Shown one piece after another: positions 44,392 through 53,328 of a DNA stretch of 64,000 nucleotides. The position numbers were made by a program, and so were the translations under genes. The notes beneath the pieces are model-generated. The model made no database searches and was not told the origin of the DNA. It saw only the letters and a list, made by a program, of their open reading frames with translations. Every line of letters starts with the position of its first letter. Positions within the stretch are counted from its first letter, which is position 1. Source of the stretch: Bdellovibrionales bacterium (lineage in GTDB: Bacteria; Bdellovibrionota; UBA1018; CAIMNF01); NCBI GenBank assembly GCA_947502835.1, contig CANNBJ010000001.1, positions 434,001-498,000 on the forward strand, written 5' to 3'.

Positions 44392-44426
44392 GATAGTTCC
44401 ATTACAACAGCCAAGGCCCGGATTGT

Positions 44427-47400
44427 CTACTGGAGTCTTGCCACGGGTTTCCCGAAAATCCGGTTCACCTCTGCCGCAAACTGGGGGGTGCCCTCGACCT
44501 TCAGCGCCTGTGGCAGGTCAAGCTTCCCGCTCCACTCCGGACTCAAGAACACAAGCTTCACAGGGGATCTTCCCCTGTTTTTCAGAACATGTTGCTTGAA
44601 ACTCCGAAGCTGTTCCACCCGGATCCCGTCCGGATCGATCTCGACCACCACCGTGACCGGACGATCCCCATGGGCTTCCTCGAGACGCTTGAAGTCCGAG
44701 GCCAGAATCTTCGGTTCCCCTTCCTTGACCTCGAATTCTCCCGTGAATGCGTAGGGCTCGGGGGACTCCTTTGCGATGGCAATCTGGGCCTGAAACTTGG
44801 CGTAAAACTCGGGGAAGGCAATCACTTCGATCCGCCCGAGCAGGTCTTCCACCTGCATGAACGCCATCTTGGAACCCTTTTTGGTGGTGATTTCCTTGAA
44901 CTCACTGATGATGCCCGCGATTTTCACCTCTTTGCGGCGCGGCCTCTGGGCATTGGGTCCATATGCAGGCTGGTCCGATGACGCGGGCTTGGCCTTCTCG
45001 GCAAGACCCTTGAGCACCTCGGTATTGAACCCGAGCCAGTCATTGCAAATGCTCTGCCAGTTCTGCATCGGGTGCCCCGAGATGAAAAATCCGAGCACCT
45101 GCTTTTCCGAGAGCAGCCTCTTTGAGAGCGGCCACTCCGGCTCCTTCTTGATCAAGGAATCGATCGGGGTCGAGAGCTTGACCTCTTCGGCCTTGAAATC
45201 ATCAAACAGGGAACTCTGGCCCAGTTCCGCCTTGGCCTGTTCCGCCTGCCCGTACTGAATCAGGTTCTCCATGGACGAATACAGTGAGGCTCGCGTGAGG
45301 CCCGTTTTTTCGAGCTGGGAATCAAATCCCCCCGAAAGAATGAGCGACTCAAGAACCTTCTTGTTCACTTTCCTCATTCCCGTTCGCTTCGCAAAATCAA
45401 GTGGCGTATCAAAATCGCCGTTTGCCCGGGCTTCGAGGATCGCATCCACTGCAGCTCCCCCCACTCCCTTGATTGCCTCCAGTCCAAAGCGAATCGCCTT
45501 TTCAAAACCGTTTTCAGTCTTCGGAAGCGCCTCGACCGTAAAGGAATGGATGGATGCATTGATGTCGGGAGCAAGCACGGTGATCCCCATTGCGCGCGCA
45601 TCGGCCGTGTATTTGGCAAGCTTGTCGGTGTCGCTCATTTCCGTGGTCATGAGTGCTGCCATGAATTCGACCGGGAAATACGTCTTGAGATAGGCCGTTT
45701 GGTAGGTGATCACGCCATAGGCTGCAGAGTGGGATTTATTGAATCCGTATTCCGCAAACTTGGCCATGAGATCAAAAAGCTCGCCCGCTTTCTTTTCATC
45801 CACCCCGCGCCCGGTGGCCCCCTTCACAAAGATCTCCTTGTGCTTGGCCATCTCATCGGCTTTCTTTTTCCCCATCGCTCGCCTGAGCATGTCGGCTTGT
45901 CCGAGGGTGTAGCCCGCCACATCTCGTGCGATCTGCATGACCTGTTCCTGATACAGGATCACGCCATAGGTGTCCTTCAGGATCGGCTCAAGCTCCGGGA
46001 GTTCATAACGCGTTTCAAGACGGCCGTGCTTTCGATCAATGAAGTCATCCACCATCCCCGAGCCCAGCGGACCCGGTCGATAAAGCGCGTTGATCGCGGT
46101 GATGTCCTCAAGGCTGTTCGGAATGATCCTCCGGCACAGATCCTTCATGCCGTCCGATTCCACCTGGAACACCCCATTCGTGTTTCCGCTTGAAATCAGA
46201 TCAAAGACCTTGGAATCGCGATACGAAACCGCCTTCAGGTCAAAGGTCTCGCATCCGGGCTGCGCCCGGATGAACCGGACCGCACTGTCGATCACAGTCA
46301 GGGTCTTCAGACCCAGAAAATCGAACTTCACAAGGCCGATCTTCTCGGAATAATCCTTGTCGAACTGGGTCACCACATCGCCGTCTTTTGAAACATAAAG
46401 CGGGCAATACGTGACAATCGGCTCCTCGGTGATGATCACGCCTGCGGCATGCATCCCCGCGTTCCGATAAAGGCCCTCAAGCTTCAGCGCATATTCCCAG
46501 ACCTTCTGGAGCTTTGGTTCGGACTCGATCTTTGCCCGAAGATCGGCACTCTGCTCAAAAGCATCCTTCAGCTTGATGTTGAGTTCATCCGGAAACAGTT
46601 TTGTGATCTGGTCGGTTTCAGAAAACTGGAGCCCCAACACACGACCGACATCCTTCAGCACGGCCTTTGCTTGAAGTTTTCCGAAGGTAATGATCTGGGA
46701 AACGTTTTCCTTTCCGTACTTCTGCTCGACGTACTCGATCACGCGCCCCCTGCGATCCTGGCAGAAATCGATATCGAAGTCCGGCATGGAAACCCGTTCC
46801 GGATTGATGAAACGCTCAAAGAGAAGCTTGAACTCGATGGGATCAATGTCGGTGATGAAAAGAACGTACGCTACGAGCGAGCCCGCTCCCGATCCCCGCC
46901 CCGGACCGACCGGAATGTTCTGGAATTTGGCCCACTTGATGAAATCAGAGACGATGAGAAAGTATCCGGAAAATCCGGTTCTCTCGATCATCGTTAACTC
47001 TTCTTCAAGGCGTGTCCGGTACTCTTTTTCAAGCTCGGTCCAATTCGGGAGATGCTTCTTGCCCTCGGGCCCCGAGAATTCCGGCTCCAAAAACCGCTGC
47101 TCAAGGCCCCTCCGGGCTTCCTCCCGGAAGAACGCGACCGCATCAAACGGATCTCCCCGATTGACCCCTTCAGGCCTGAAGCTTGGCAAATGATAAATCG
47201 CCTTCCCGCTCTCGTCCTTGAACTTGAAGTGGAGATTGCACTGCTCTGCAATTTTAAGCGAGTTCTCGTATGCCCCGGGGTAGGAGGCAAGACGCTGCCG
47301 CATCATCTCGCTTGATTTGAAACTGAATTCGGCTGGAACGAGCGATTTCGGACGCTCGAAATCAAGCGTCCTCCCGAGTGGAATGCACTGAAGCACTTCC

Positions 47401-48128
47401 TGGGCTTCGGCAAAAGATGGATCAAGGTAGAAGCTCTCGCTTGTTCCTACAAGATCCACTCCCAGGCGCGGCCCGATCTCGGCCAGGCGCTGATTCACGG
47501 CGTCCTGTTCCGGAATCCCGTTGTCGACCACCTCAAGATAAAAATCGCTCCCGAAACGGTTCTTGAACCACTGGATGGACTTCAGCGCCTCATCCTCGTT
47601 GCCATTCAAAAGGTGATAGCCGACCTCTCCCCGGATCGAGGAGCTGAGCACGATCAATCCGTCCCCGAACTGATTCAGGAGCTCCCGGTCCACCACCCCC
47701 CGGACCAGATCGCTGAGCGGGGTCTTGTTGTTTGCACCATCCACAAAGGCGCGGGTCAGGAGCTTGGAAAGATTCTGATACCCCAACATGTTCTTGCAAA
47801 GGACCACAAGCGAGAAGAGCTGCTTCTTCTTGTCGAAAACCTGATCCCGGCCATCCGGACAAAACACAAGATCACATCCCAGGATCGGCTTGATGCCGGC
47901 ATCCTTGCACGCAAAGTAAAACTCGATGGCTCCGAACACATTATTGGTGTCGGTGAGGGCCACAGCCGGCATGTTTTCGGCTTTTGCTTGCTTTACAAGA
48001 TCCGCGATCTTGATCGTGGAGGCGAGAAAACTGTTGTGTGAGTGCACATGGAGATGAACAAAAGGAGGAAGGGCATCCCCGGGGTTCACTTCGTTTGTCG
48101 ATCCTGAAATCCCTTTTGTCTCTTCCAT
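44427..48128 (-). CDS. dnaE: DNA polymerase III subunit alpha
   Basis: At 1233 residues it is a full-length replicative polymerase. It has the PHP domain at the start ('FVHLHVHSHNSFL'), the Pol3 palm with metal-binding D452 and D454 ('MPDFDIDF'), 'VPVGPGRGSGAGSLVAY', 'FGKLQAKAVLKDVGRVLG', 'LYRPGPLGSGM' and 'FAEYGFNKSHSAAYG', then the tandem helix-hairpin-helix and an OB fold ('IAGIISEFKEITTKKGSKM'). The start at 48128 is set by GGGAGGAAAG; an upstream extension is unlikely. Last gene of the miaB, hexapeptide-protein, dnaE run. Confidence 0.97.
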   Translation of the reverse strand: MEETKGISGSTNEVNPGDALPPFVHLHVHSHNSFLASTIKIADLVKQAKAENMPAVALTDTNNVFGAIEFYFACKDAGIKPILGCDLVFCPDGRDQVFDKKKQLFSLVVLCKNMLGYQNLSKLLTRAFVDGANNKTPLSDLVRGVVDRELLNQFGDGLIVLSSSIRGEVGYHLLNGNEDEALKSIQWFKNRFGSDFYLEVVDNGIPEQDAVNQRLAEIGPRLGVDLVGTSESFYLDPSFAEAQEVLQCIPLGRTLDFERPKSLVPAEFSFKSSEMMRQRLASYPGAYENSLKIAEQCNLHFKFKDESGKAIYHLPSFRPEGVNRGDPFDAVAFFREEARRGLEQRFLEPEFSGPEGKKHLPNWTELEKEYRTRLEEELTMIERTGFSGYFLIVSDFIKWAKFQNIPVGPGRGSGAGSLVAYVLFITDIDPIEFKLLFERFINPERVSMPDFDIDFCQDRRGRVIEYVEQKYGKENVSQIITFGKLQAKAVLKDVGRVLGLQFSETDQITKLFPDELNIKLKDAFEQSADLRAKIESEPKLQKVWEYALKLEGLYRNAGMHAAGVIITEEPIVTYCPLYVSKDGDVVTQFDKDYSEKIGLVKFDFLGLKTLTVIDSAVRFIRAQPGCETFDLKAVSYRDSKVFDLISSGNTNGVFQVESDGMKDLCRRIIPNSLEDITAINALYRPGPLGSGMVDDFIDRKHGRLETRYELPELEPILKDTYGVILYQEQVMQIARDVAGYTLGQADMLRRAMGKKKADEMAKHKEIFVKGATGRGVDEKKAGELFDLMAKFAEYGFNKSHSAAYGVITYQTAYLKTYFPVEFMAALMTTEMSDTDKLAKYTADARAMGITVLAPDINASIHSFTVEALPKTENGFEKAIRFGLEAIKGVGGAAVDAILEARANGDFDTPLDFAKRTGMRKVNKKVLESLILSGGFDSQLEKTGLTRASLYSSMENLIQYGQAEQAKAELGQSSLFDDFKAEEVKLSTPIDSLIKKEPEWPLSKRLLSEKQVLGFFISGHPMQNWQSICNDWLGFNTEVLKGLAEKAKPASSDQPAYGPNAQRPRRKEVKIAGIISEFKEITTKKGSKMAFMQVEDLLGRIEVIAFPEFYAKFQAQIAIAKESPEPYAFTGEFEVKEGEPKILASDFKRLEEAHGDRPVTVVVEIDPDGIRVEQLRSFKQHVLKNRGRSPVKLVFLSPEWSGKLDLPQALKVEGTPQFAAEVNRIFGKPVARLQ

Positions 48129-48150
48129 CTTTCCTCCCTCAAATCCGAAT

Positions 48151-48744
48151 CTAGTGACAGTCCCCGCAGCTCTCATCCCCACAGCCATGATCATGGTCAT
48201 GGTCCGCAAAGAGATGCTCGAACTCTTCGTTGTAGAGCTTCGTATCGCCCACGTAATTCGTAGCAGAGGCCTTCAACATGGAGACCTCCTCTGCGGTGAG
48301 TTCGCGCACGACTTTGGCCGGGGCTCCTTGAATCAGGGATCGCGGGGGGAATTTTTTGTCTTTTGTGACCAAAGCCCCTGCCGCCACAATCGAGTCATTC
48401 TCGATCACAGCCCCGTCGAGCACGGTGGCTCCCATCCCGAGCAATACACGGTCTTTGATCGTGCATCCATGGAGAGTCACCCTGTGCCCGACCGTCACAT
48501 CATCCCCGATCGAGAGGGGAGCGCTCTTCATGGGCGGCTTGTCGCGCGTCACATGGAGGATCGAGCCGTCCTGGATGTTGGTGCGCGATCCGATCCGAAT
48601 GGAATTCACATCCCCCCGGATCACAACCTGGAACCACACGGAGCTCTCCTCGCCCATCACCACATCGCCGATCACATCGGCACTTGGTGCGATAAAACAG
48701 CTTTCAGGAATTTCCGGATTGATGCCTTTGTGCGGGAGAATCAT
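48151..48744 (-). CDS. Gamma-carbonic-anhydrase-like hexapeptide-repeat protein with metal-binding tail
   Basis: A 197-residue left-handed beta-helix protein of the PaaY/YrdA/gamma-CA group, with the hexapeptide pattern through 'IRIGSRTNIQDGSILHVT' and 'LSIGDDVTVGHRVTLHGC' and the three likely zinc His residues (one in ILHV, two in GHRVTLHG). It may hydrate CO2 or hydrolyse a thioester. The last 20 residues are a His/Asp/Cys-rich tail ('DHDHDHGCGDESCGDCH') not part of the family fold, which could bind Ni, Zn or Cu. The ATG overlaps the miaB stop by four bases. Confidence 0.85.
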   Translation of the reverse strand: MILPHKGINPEIPESCFIAPSADVIGDVVMGEESSVWFQVVIRGDVNSIRIGSRTNIQDGSILHVTRDKPPMKSAPLSIGDDVTVGHRVTLHGCTIKDRVLLGMGATVLDGAVIENDSIVAAGALVTKDKKFPPRSLIQGAPAKVVRELTAEEVSMLKASATNYVGDTKLYNEEFEHLFADHDHDHGCGDESCGDCH

Positions 48745-50252
48745 TGAACCACCTCTGAACTTGAATACGACGATGTGTAGGCAGGATCGCTTGACGAAGT
48801 TTCCGCGAAATGCGGGTCATGGACCCACTCTCCGCTCAGCGACAGCGAGGTCGATCCTGTGATCTTCACTTGCAGGAAGCGGCCCAGGAGATTCCGGTTT
48901 CCATCGTCGATGAAATTCACAACCCGGTTGCAGCTCGTGCGGCCGGTCCAAACACGACCTGACTCGCCCTCTTTGATGAGATTCTGATTCTTTGCGAGAC
49001 CCTCAACCAGGACTTCAAGTGTCTGGCCGACCCTCTCGGCATAAGTTCCGGCCGCAATCTTCAACTGATGGGCAAGAAGCTCGTTCAATCTGCGATTCTT
49101 CACCTCGTTTGGCACATCATCCGGAAGCTTGGCCGCGCGGGTCCCGGGGCGGGGGGAATACATGAATGCGTAGATGTTGTCGTACCGGACCTCATCCAGA
49201 AGCTTCTTTGTTTCCAGGAATTCTTCCTCGCTCTCGGTTGGAAAGCCCACGATCAGATCGGTGGACAGACCCACATCGGGGCAAAGCTCCTTCAAACGCT
49301 TCATCTGGGCAATGTAGTTCTCGATCTGGTGATGGCGTCCCATCTTGGTCAACATCCGGTTGGACCCGGACTGAACGGGCAGATGCAGATGGCGAGCAAG
49401 CTTGCTCACGCCGCCCTTTTCTTTGGGTGCGTAACAGCCGATCAACTCATCACTGAAGTCAAGCGGGTGCGAGGAGGTGAAGCGGATGCGCTTCAACTTT
49501 TCAAGGCGCGGATCGTTTTCGATCGCGTACAAAAGCTGGGGGAAATTCTCTTCACCGGCACGCGGCCCCACCTTTCCGATCGGACTATGGAGTTCTTTTG
49601 GCTCAAACCCCTCCGTGTTGGGGTTCCCTTTCCCAAACGAGTTCACATTCTGTCCAAGCAGGGTCACTTCGCGCACTCCCTTGGCAACGAGACCCGCCAG
49701 GTCGTCCAGAACCTCGCGGATCGTGCGGGATTTTTCACGTCCACGAGTGAAGGGAACAATGCAATAGGTGCAATACTTGTCGCAGCCCTTCATGATGTTC
49801 ACAAAGGCCTGGGCCTTCAGTCCCTGCACTTTGGTTTGTGTGGAGTAACTCAGGGTTTTGTCGAACTCAACCTGGACAAAGTGGCGGTTGCCGCTCTCAG
49901 CCTTGTGCACGAGCTCCGGGAGCTGGTCGATGGCATCCGGCCCGAAGACGAAATCAAGATAAGGCGCCCGCTTGAACACCTCGCCTTTGTCGAGCTGCCC
50001 CACACACCCGCCCAGCGCGATGATCGGGCCTTTTTCGCCTTTTTGTTTTTTCAGGATCTGCTGTTCGCCGAGAAACGAAACCGCTTTGTGGACCGCCTTC
50101 TCGCGGACAGAGCACCCGTTGATGATGATGAGATCAGCGTCTTTCGGGTTTTCCGTGGATTGCATTCCACGCTCGCCCATGAGCGAGATCATTCGTTCGG
50201 TGTCGGCCACATTCATCTGGCAGCCAAAGGTCTTTACGTGCACTTTTTTCAT
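48741..50252 (-). CDS. miaB: tRNA-2-methylthio-N6-dimethylallyladenosine synthase
   Basis: A 503-residue radical-SAM methylthiotransferase. The N-terminal UPF0004 domain has its three cluster cysteines ('TFGCQMNVAD', 'INGCSVREK', 'LGGCVGQ'). The radical-SAM core has 'KGCDKYCTYCIVPFTRG' (C-x3-C-x2-C), and a TRAM-like domain ends the protein. It adds methylthio groups at A37 of tRNAs reading U-starting codons. The start at 50252 follows AAGGAGG; the in-frame start further up lacks one. It heads an operon with the hexapeptide protein and dnaE, and is divergent from the palindromic element. Confidence 0.95.
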   Translation of the reverse strand: MKKVHVKTFGCQMNVADTERMISLMGERGMQSTENPKDADLIIINGCSVREKAVHKAVSFLGEQQILKKQKGEKGPIIALGGCVGQLDKGEVFKRAPYLDFVFGPDAIDQLPELVHKAESGNRHFVQVEFDKTLSYSTQTKVQGLKAQAFVNIMKGCDKYCTYCIVPFTRGREKSRTIREVLDDLAGLVAKGVREVTLLGQNVNSFGKGNPNTEGFEPKELHSPIGKVGPRAGEENFPQLLYAIENDPRLEKLKRIRFTSSHPLDFSDELIGCYAPKEKGGVSKLARHLHLPVQSGSNRMLTKMGRHHQIENYIAQMKRLKELCPDVGLSTDLIVGFPTESEEEFLETKKLLDEVRYDNIYAFMYSPRPGTRAAKLPDDVPNEVKNRRLNELLAHQLKIAAGTYAERVGQTLEVLVEGLAKNQNLIKEGESGRVWTGRTSCNRVVNFIDDGNRNLLGRFLQVKITGSTSLSLSGEWVHDPHFAETSSSDPAYTSSYSSSEVVQ

Positions 50253-50715
50253 GATTCCTCCTTGGACTGCGGCTGTAGAATCCGGCCCAAGTATCGAGTT
50301 TGGTTCAAACATTCGGTTCGGGTGACCCTACCACAGGGGGGCGAGCTGCGGAATGGGGATCTTCAACTGGCCTCTTTGAATGGGCATGGCTCTCGAGCGC
50401 CGGAGCTTGAACCCATCGGAGTCACAGAGGTTACGCCTCCGAGCCGCCTCCTGCGGCCTCGCTTTTGTCAATCCGAACTCGCGAGAGTCGGCGAAACCCC
50501 TGTGACTCCGAGGGGTTCGGTCAATGGAGCCCACGGCCCATGCCCATTCAAAGAGGCCAGTTTGATTTATCCAGAAAAAACAGAGGGTTATGTCGCCACG
50601 CGCAAAGCACTGCCCGGAGACCAAACACCAACCCTTTCCCAGGGTGCGTGGCCCCTGCCGGCCTCCCCCTTTTTGTTTGGAAGGTGACTCCCCCTTTTGC
50701 TAAAACCCATCCATC
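50253..50715. other. 463-base stretch between miaB and mutS
   Basis: It holds the 198-base palindromic element described next, with no protein gene. At 50612-50632 a 21-base piece matches 9684-9704 at 19 positions, so a fragment related to the first palindromic copy is present here too. The promoters of the divergent miaB and mutS genes must also lie here, but none is clear. Confidence 0.5.
50365..50562. repeat. Dispersed palindromic element, copy 2 (MITE-like)
   Basis: Perfect 25-base terminal inverted repeats (50365-50389 and 50538-50562) match the ends of the IS at 42013-43037. Inside, a second inverted pair (50409-50435 and 50492-50518, 24 of 27 matching) encloses a 54-base core (50437-50490) shared with 9639-9691. 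It has no coding capacity. The structure is that of a non-autonomous element moved by the IS transposase, with a long inner hairpin. Confidence 0.75.
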
Positions 50716-53328
50716 ATGACATTCAGGCTTGATCCGGGCTCCCCCGAGTGCTCGACACCATTGATGAAACAGTTCTTGCGCCTCAAGGAACAAGCCCCCG
50801 AATCCATTTTATTCTTCAGGATGGGTGACTTCTATGAGCTGTTCGGCGAGGACGCCGTGGTTTCGGCTCCGATCCTGGGGGTGACCCTCACCTCCCGGGA
50901 CAAACGGAGCGAAAATCCGATCCCCATGGCGGGAGTTCCCTTCCATAGTGCAACTGCATACATTCAAAAACTTCTCTCCCACGGAAAAAAGGTCTCGATC
51001 GCAGAGCAGATTCTTCCCGAGGGAATGAGCGCGGACCAGATCAAGGGAATCGTCGAGCGGAAGATCATCCGGACCTTTTCTCCCGCCGTTCAGTTTGAAC
51101 TCGGAGAGGGGAAATCCTCGCGGTTTTTGGCAACCCTGAGTCCTGTCGATGCGAAGACCTGGTGCATGGCTCTGCTCGAACCTGCCACAGGTGAAATCCG
51201 CCTGACCCGGGCCGCCCCATTGAGCGCACTTCTTTCGGAACCGAGAGTTCGGGAAATCCGCCATTTCCTGAATCATTCCGCGAAAACGCCGCCCGAGTTC
51301 CTCTCCCTGCTCGAATCCAGCGGGTCCGTCTTGATCGAAGAGGTTGCATCCAATTCAGTTTCCTCAAGCGAGGAGCTTCCCCTTCTGCAGCGCCAATTCG
51401 GCAAACTGGTTCTCCATCCGCTTCTCGAGACCCCTGCGGCCAAACGTTCGCTTGCGATCCTGATTCACTATGTTCTCCGCTCCCAAGGGCGGGAAATCCT
51501 CTCCCATCTTCACGATCCGAAACCCATGATCGAGAGCGACCGAATGGTCGTCGGCCCTGAAACACACACCCACCTCGACACAAAAGACCTCTTTGAGAAC
51601 ATTTCCCGATGCGCAACCTCCATGGGTTCCCGCTTTCTTGAGAGCGAACTCCTCTCCCCCTTGAAGGATCTTGAAGCCCTTCGGGAGAGACAGAATGCGG
51701 TCCGCGAATTGGCAGCATCCTCCTTGTTCGCAAGCCAAATGAGGGAAGACCTGAAGCTCGTCTACGACCTCGACCGGATTCTCGGCCGGATTTCCGCAGG
51801 ACTTGCGCATCCCCGCGACACCCACGCCTTCGGGACTTCGCTTGAGGCCGCCTTCCGGTTTACCGATCGACTCGGGGAACTGAAATCCCCGGAGCTTGGA
51901 AAACTGCATGCGACCTTTCTTTCCACACGAGAGACCTTGCTTCCCCTTGCCTCGCGAATCCTGAAAACCCAGAAACCCGAAGCCCCGGTCCACACCCGCG
52001 AGGGAAACATTTTTGAGCGCGGAACCGACACGGAACTCGACCGCCTGATCGACTTGACCACCCAGGGTGAGAGATTTCTGATCGAACTTGAAACCCGGGA
52101 GCGGGAGCAAACCGGGATCTCCACGCTCAAGGTCAAGTACAACCGGGTGTTCGGGTACTTCATCGAGATCTCAAGCGCGAACCTGAAACACGTCCCCGCC
52201 CATTACCAGCGCAAGCAAACCATGGTCGGAGGGGAGAGATTCTTCACCGAGGAACTGAAAAAATTCGAGGAGGAAATTCTTTCCGCTTCCACCCGTCAAC
52301 GGGCCCTCGAAGCGAAACTCTTTGAGGAACTTCTTCGTGATTTAGGAAACGTGTCAGAGGCAAGCAAGCGATTGTCGATGGCCATCGGTGAGCTCGATGG
52401 AATGGTTTCCCTCTCTCTTCTTGCCTCCCGTCCCGGCTGGACCTTCCCCGTCGTGGATGAGGGATTCGGGTTCACCCTCAAAGGCTCGCGCCACCCGGTC
52501 GTGGACTCGGTGCTGAATGGTTCCTTTGTTCCGAATGACATCGAGCTTGATCCGCTGAGCTCCCGAACTCTGATCATCACAGGCCCGAACATGGGCGGAA
52601 AATCCACTCTCATGCGCCAAATGGCCCAGATCATTCTCCTGGGCCAGATTGGAGCCCCGGTACCTGCGACCGAGGCTCATTGGGGAATCTTCCATTCCCT
52701 TTACACCCGGATCGGGGCCCATGATGCGATCGCGCGGGGCCAAAGCACGTTCATGGTGGAGATGGTTGAGCTGGCGCACATCCTCAACCATGCCGACTCG
52801 AGATCCTTCGTGGTGCTCGATGAGATCGGGCGCGGAACCTCAACCTATGACGGGATGAGTGTCGCGCACGCGGCACTGGAGTACCTCCACCAGAAATCAA
52901 ACGCGCGCATCGTGTTTGCCACTCATTATCATGAGCTGACCGCACTTGAATCAAAGCTTCCCGGAATCAGGAACGCCTACATGAAGGTGATCGACAAGGC
53001 GGGAAAACTCACGTTTCTGTATGAGATGGCTCTTGGAAAATCCTCCAAAAGCTTCGGAATCCAGGTGGCGGAACTCGCAGGCCTCCCCAAGGAGGTCGTG
53101 AAAAAGTCATGGACGATCCTGAAGGACCTGGAGAACGCACCCCGCACCGCTCCCGACGCATCAGAACAGTTCTCGCTCTTTGACTCGGTACAGCCCCAGA
53201 AGAAGCAGGAAAAGGATCTTCTTCGCGAGGAGCTCGACTCGATTGATGTGAACCTGTTGAGACCCATTGATGCGATTCAAATGTTGTCTCAGCTGAAAGA
53301 AAGACACCTCGGAGACCGATCCCCATGA
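50716..53328 (+). CDS. mutS: DNA mismatch repair protein MutS
   Basis: At 870 residues it is full-length MutS. The mismatch-binding 'FFRMGDFYELF' (Phe-x-Glu) is near residue 34; the connector, lever and clamp regions follow; and the ATPase has Walker A 'GPNMGGKST' (623-631), 'AIARGQSTFMVEM', 'VLDEIGRGTSTYDG' and 'FATHYHEL'. It binds mismatches in duplex DNA and recruits MutL. The kup gene overlaps its stop by four bases (ATGA). No strong ribosome-binding site is seen. Confidence 0.98.
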   Translation: MTFRLDPGSPECSTPLMKQFLRLKEQAPESILFFRMGDFYELFGEDAVVSAPILGVTLTSRDKRSENPIPMAGVPFHSATAYIQKLLSHGKKVSIAEQILPEGMSADQIKGIVERKIIRTFSPAVQFELGEGKSSRFLATLSPVDAKTWCMALLEPATGEIRLTRAAPLSALLSEPRVREIRHFLNHSAKTPPEFLSLLESSGSVLIEEVASNSVSSSEELPLLQRQFGKLVLHPLLETPAAKRSLAILIHYVLRSQGREILSHLHDPKPMIESDRMVVGPETHTHLDTKDLFENISRCATSMGSRFLESELLSPLKDLEALRERQNAVRELAASSLFASQMREDLKLVYDLDRILGRISAGLAHPRDTHAFGTSLEAAFRFTDRLGELKSPELGKLHATFLSTRETLLPLASRILKTQKPEAPVHTREGNIFERGTDTELDRLIDLTTQGERFLIELETREREQTGISTLKVKYNRVFGYFIEISSANLKHVPAHYQRKQTMVGGERFFTEELKKFEEEILSASTRQRALEAKLFEELLRDLGNVSEASKRLSMAIGELDGMVSLSLLASRPGWTFPVVDEGFGFTLKGSRHPVVDSVLNGSFVPNDIELDPLSSRTLIITGPNMGGKSTLMRQMAQIILLGQIGAPVPATEAHWGIFHSLYTRIGAHDAIARGQSTFMVEMVELAHILNHADSRSFVVLDEIGRGTSTYDGMSVAHAALEYLHQKSNARIVFATHYHELTALESKLPGIRNAYMKVIDKAGKLTFLYEMALGKSSKSFGIQVAELAGLPKEVVKKSWTILKDLENAPRTAPDASEQFSLFDSVQPQKKQEKDLLREELDSIDVNLLRPIDAIQMLSQLKERHLGDRSP

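Noticed and set aside
49068-50687. 539-residue plus-strand open frame opposite miaB
   Set aside because: It is the antisense shadow of miaB, whose motifs are complete. The frame has no family signature and runs through the palindromic element.
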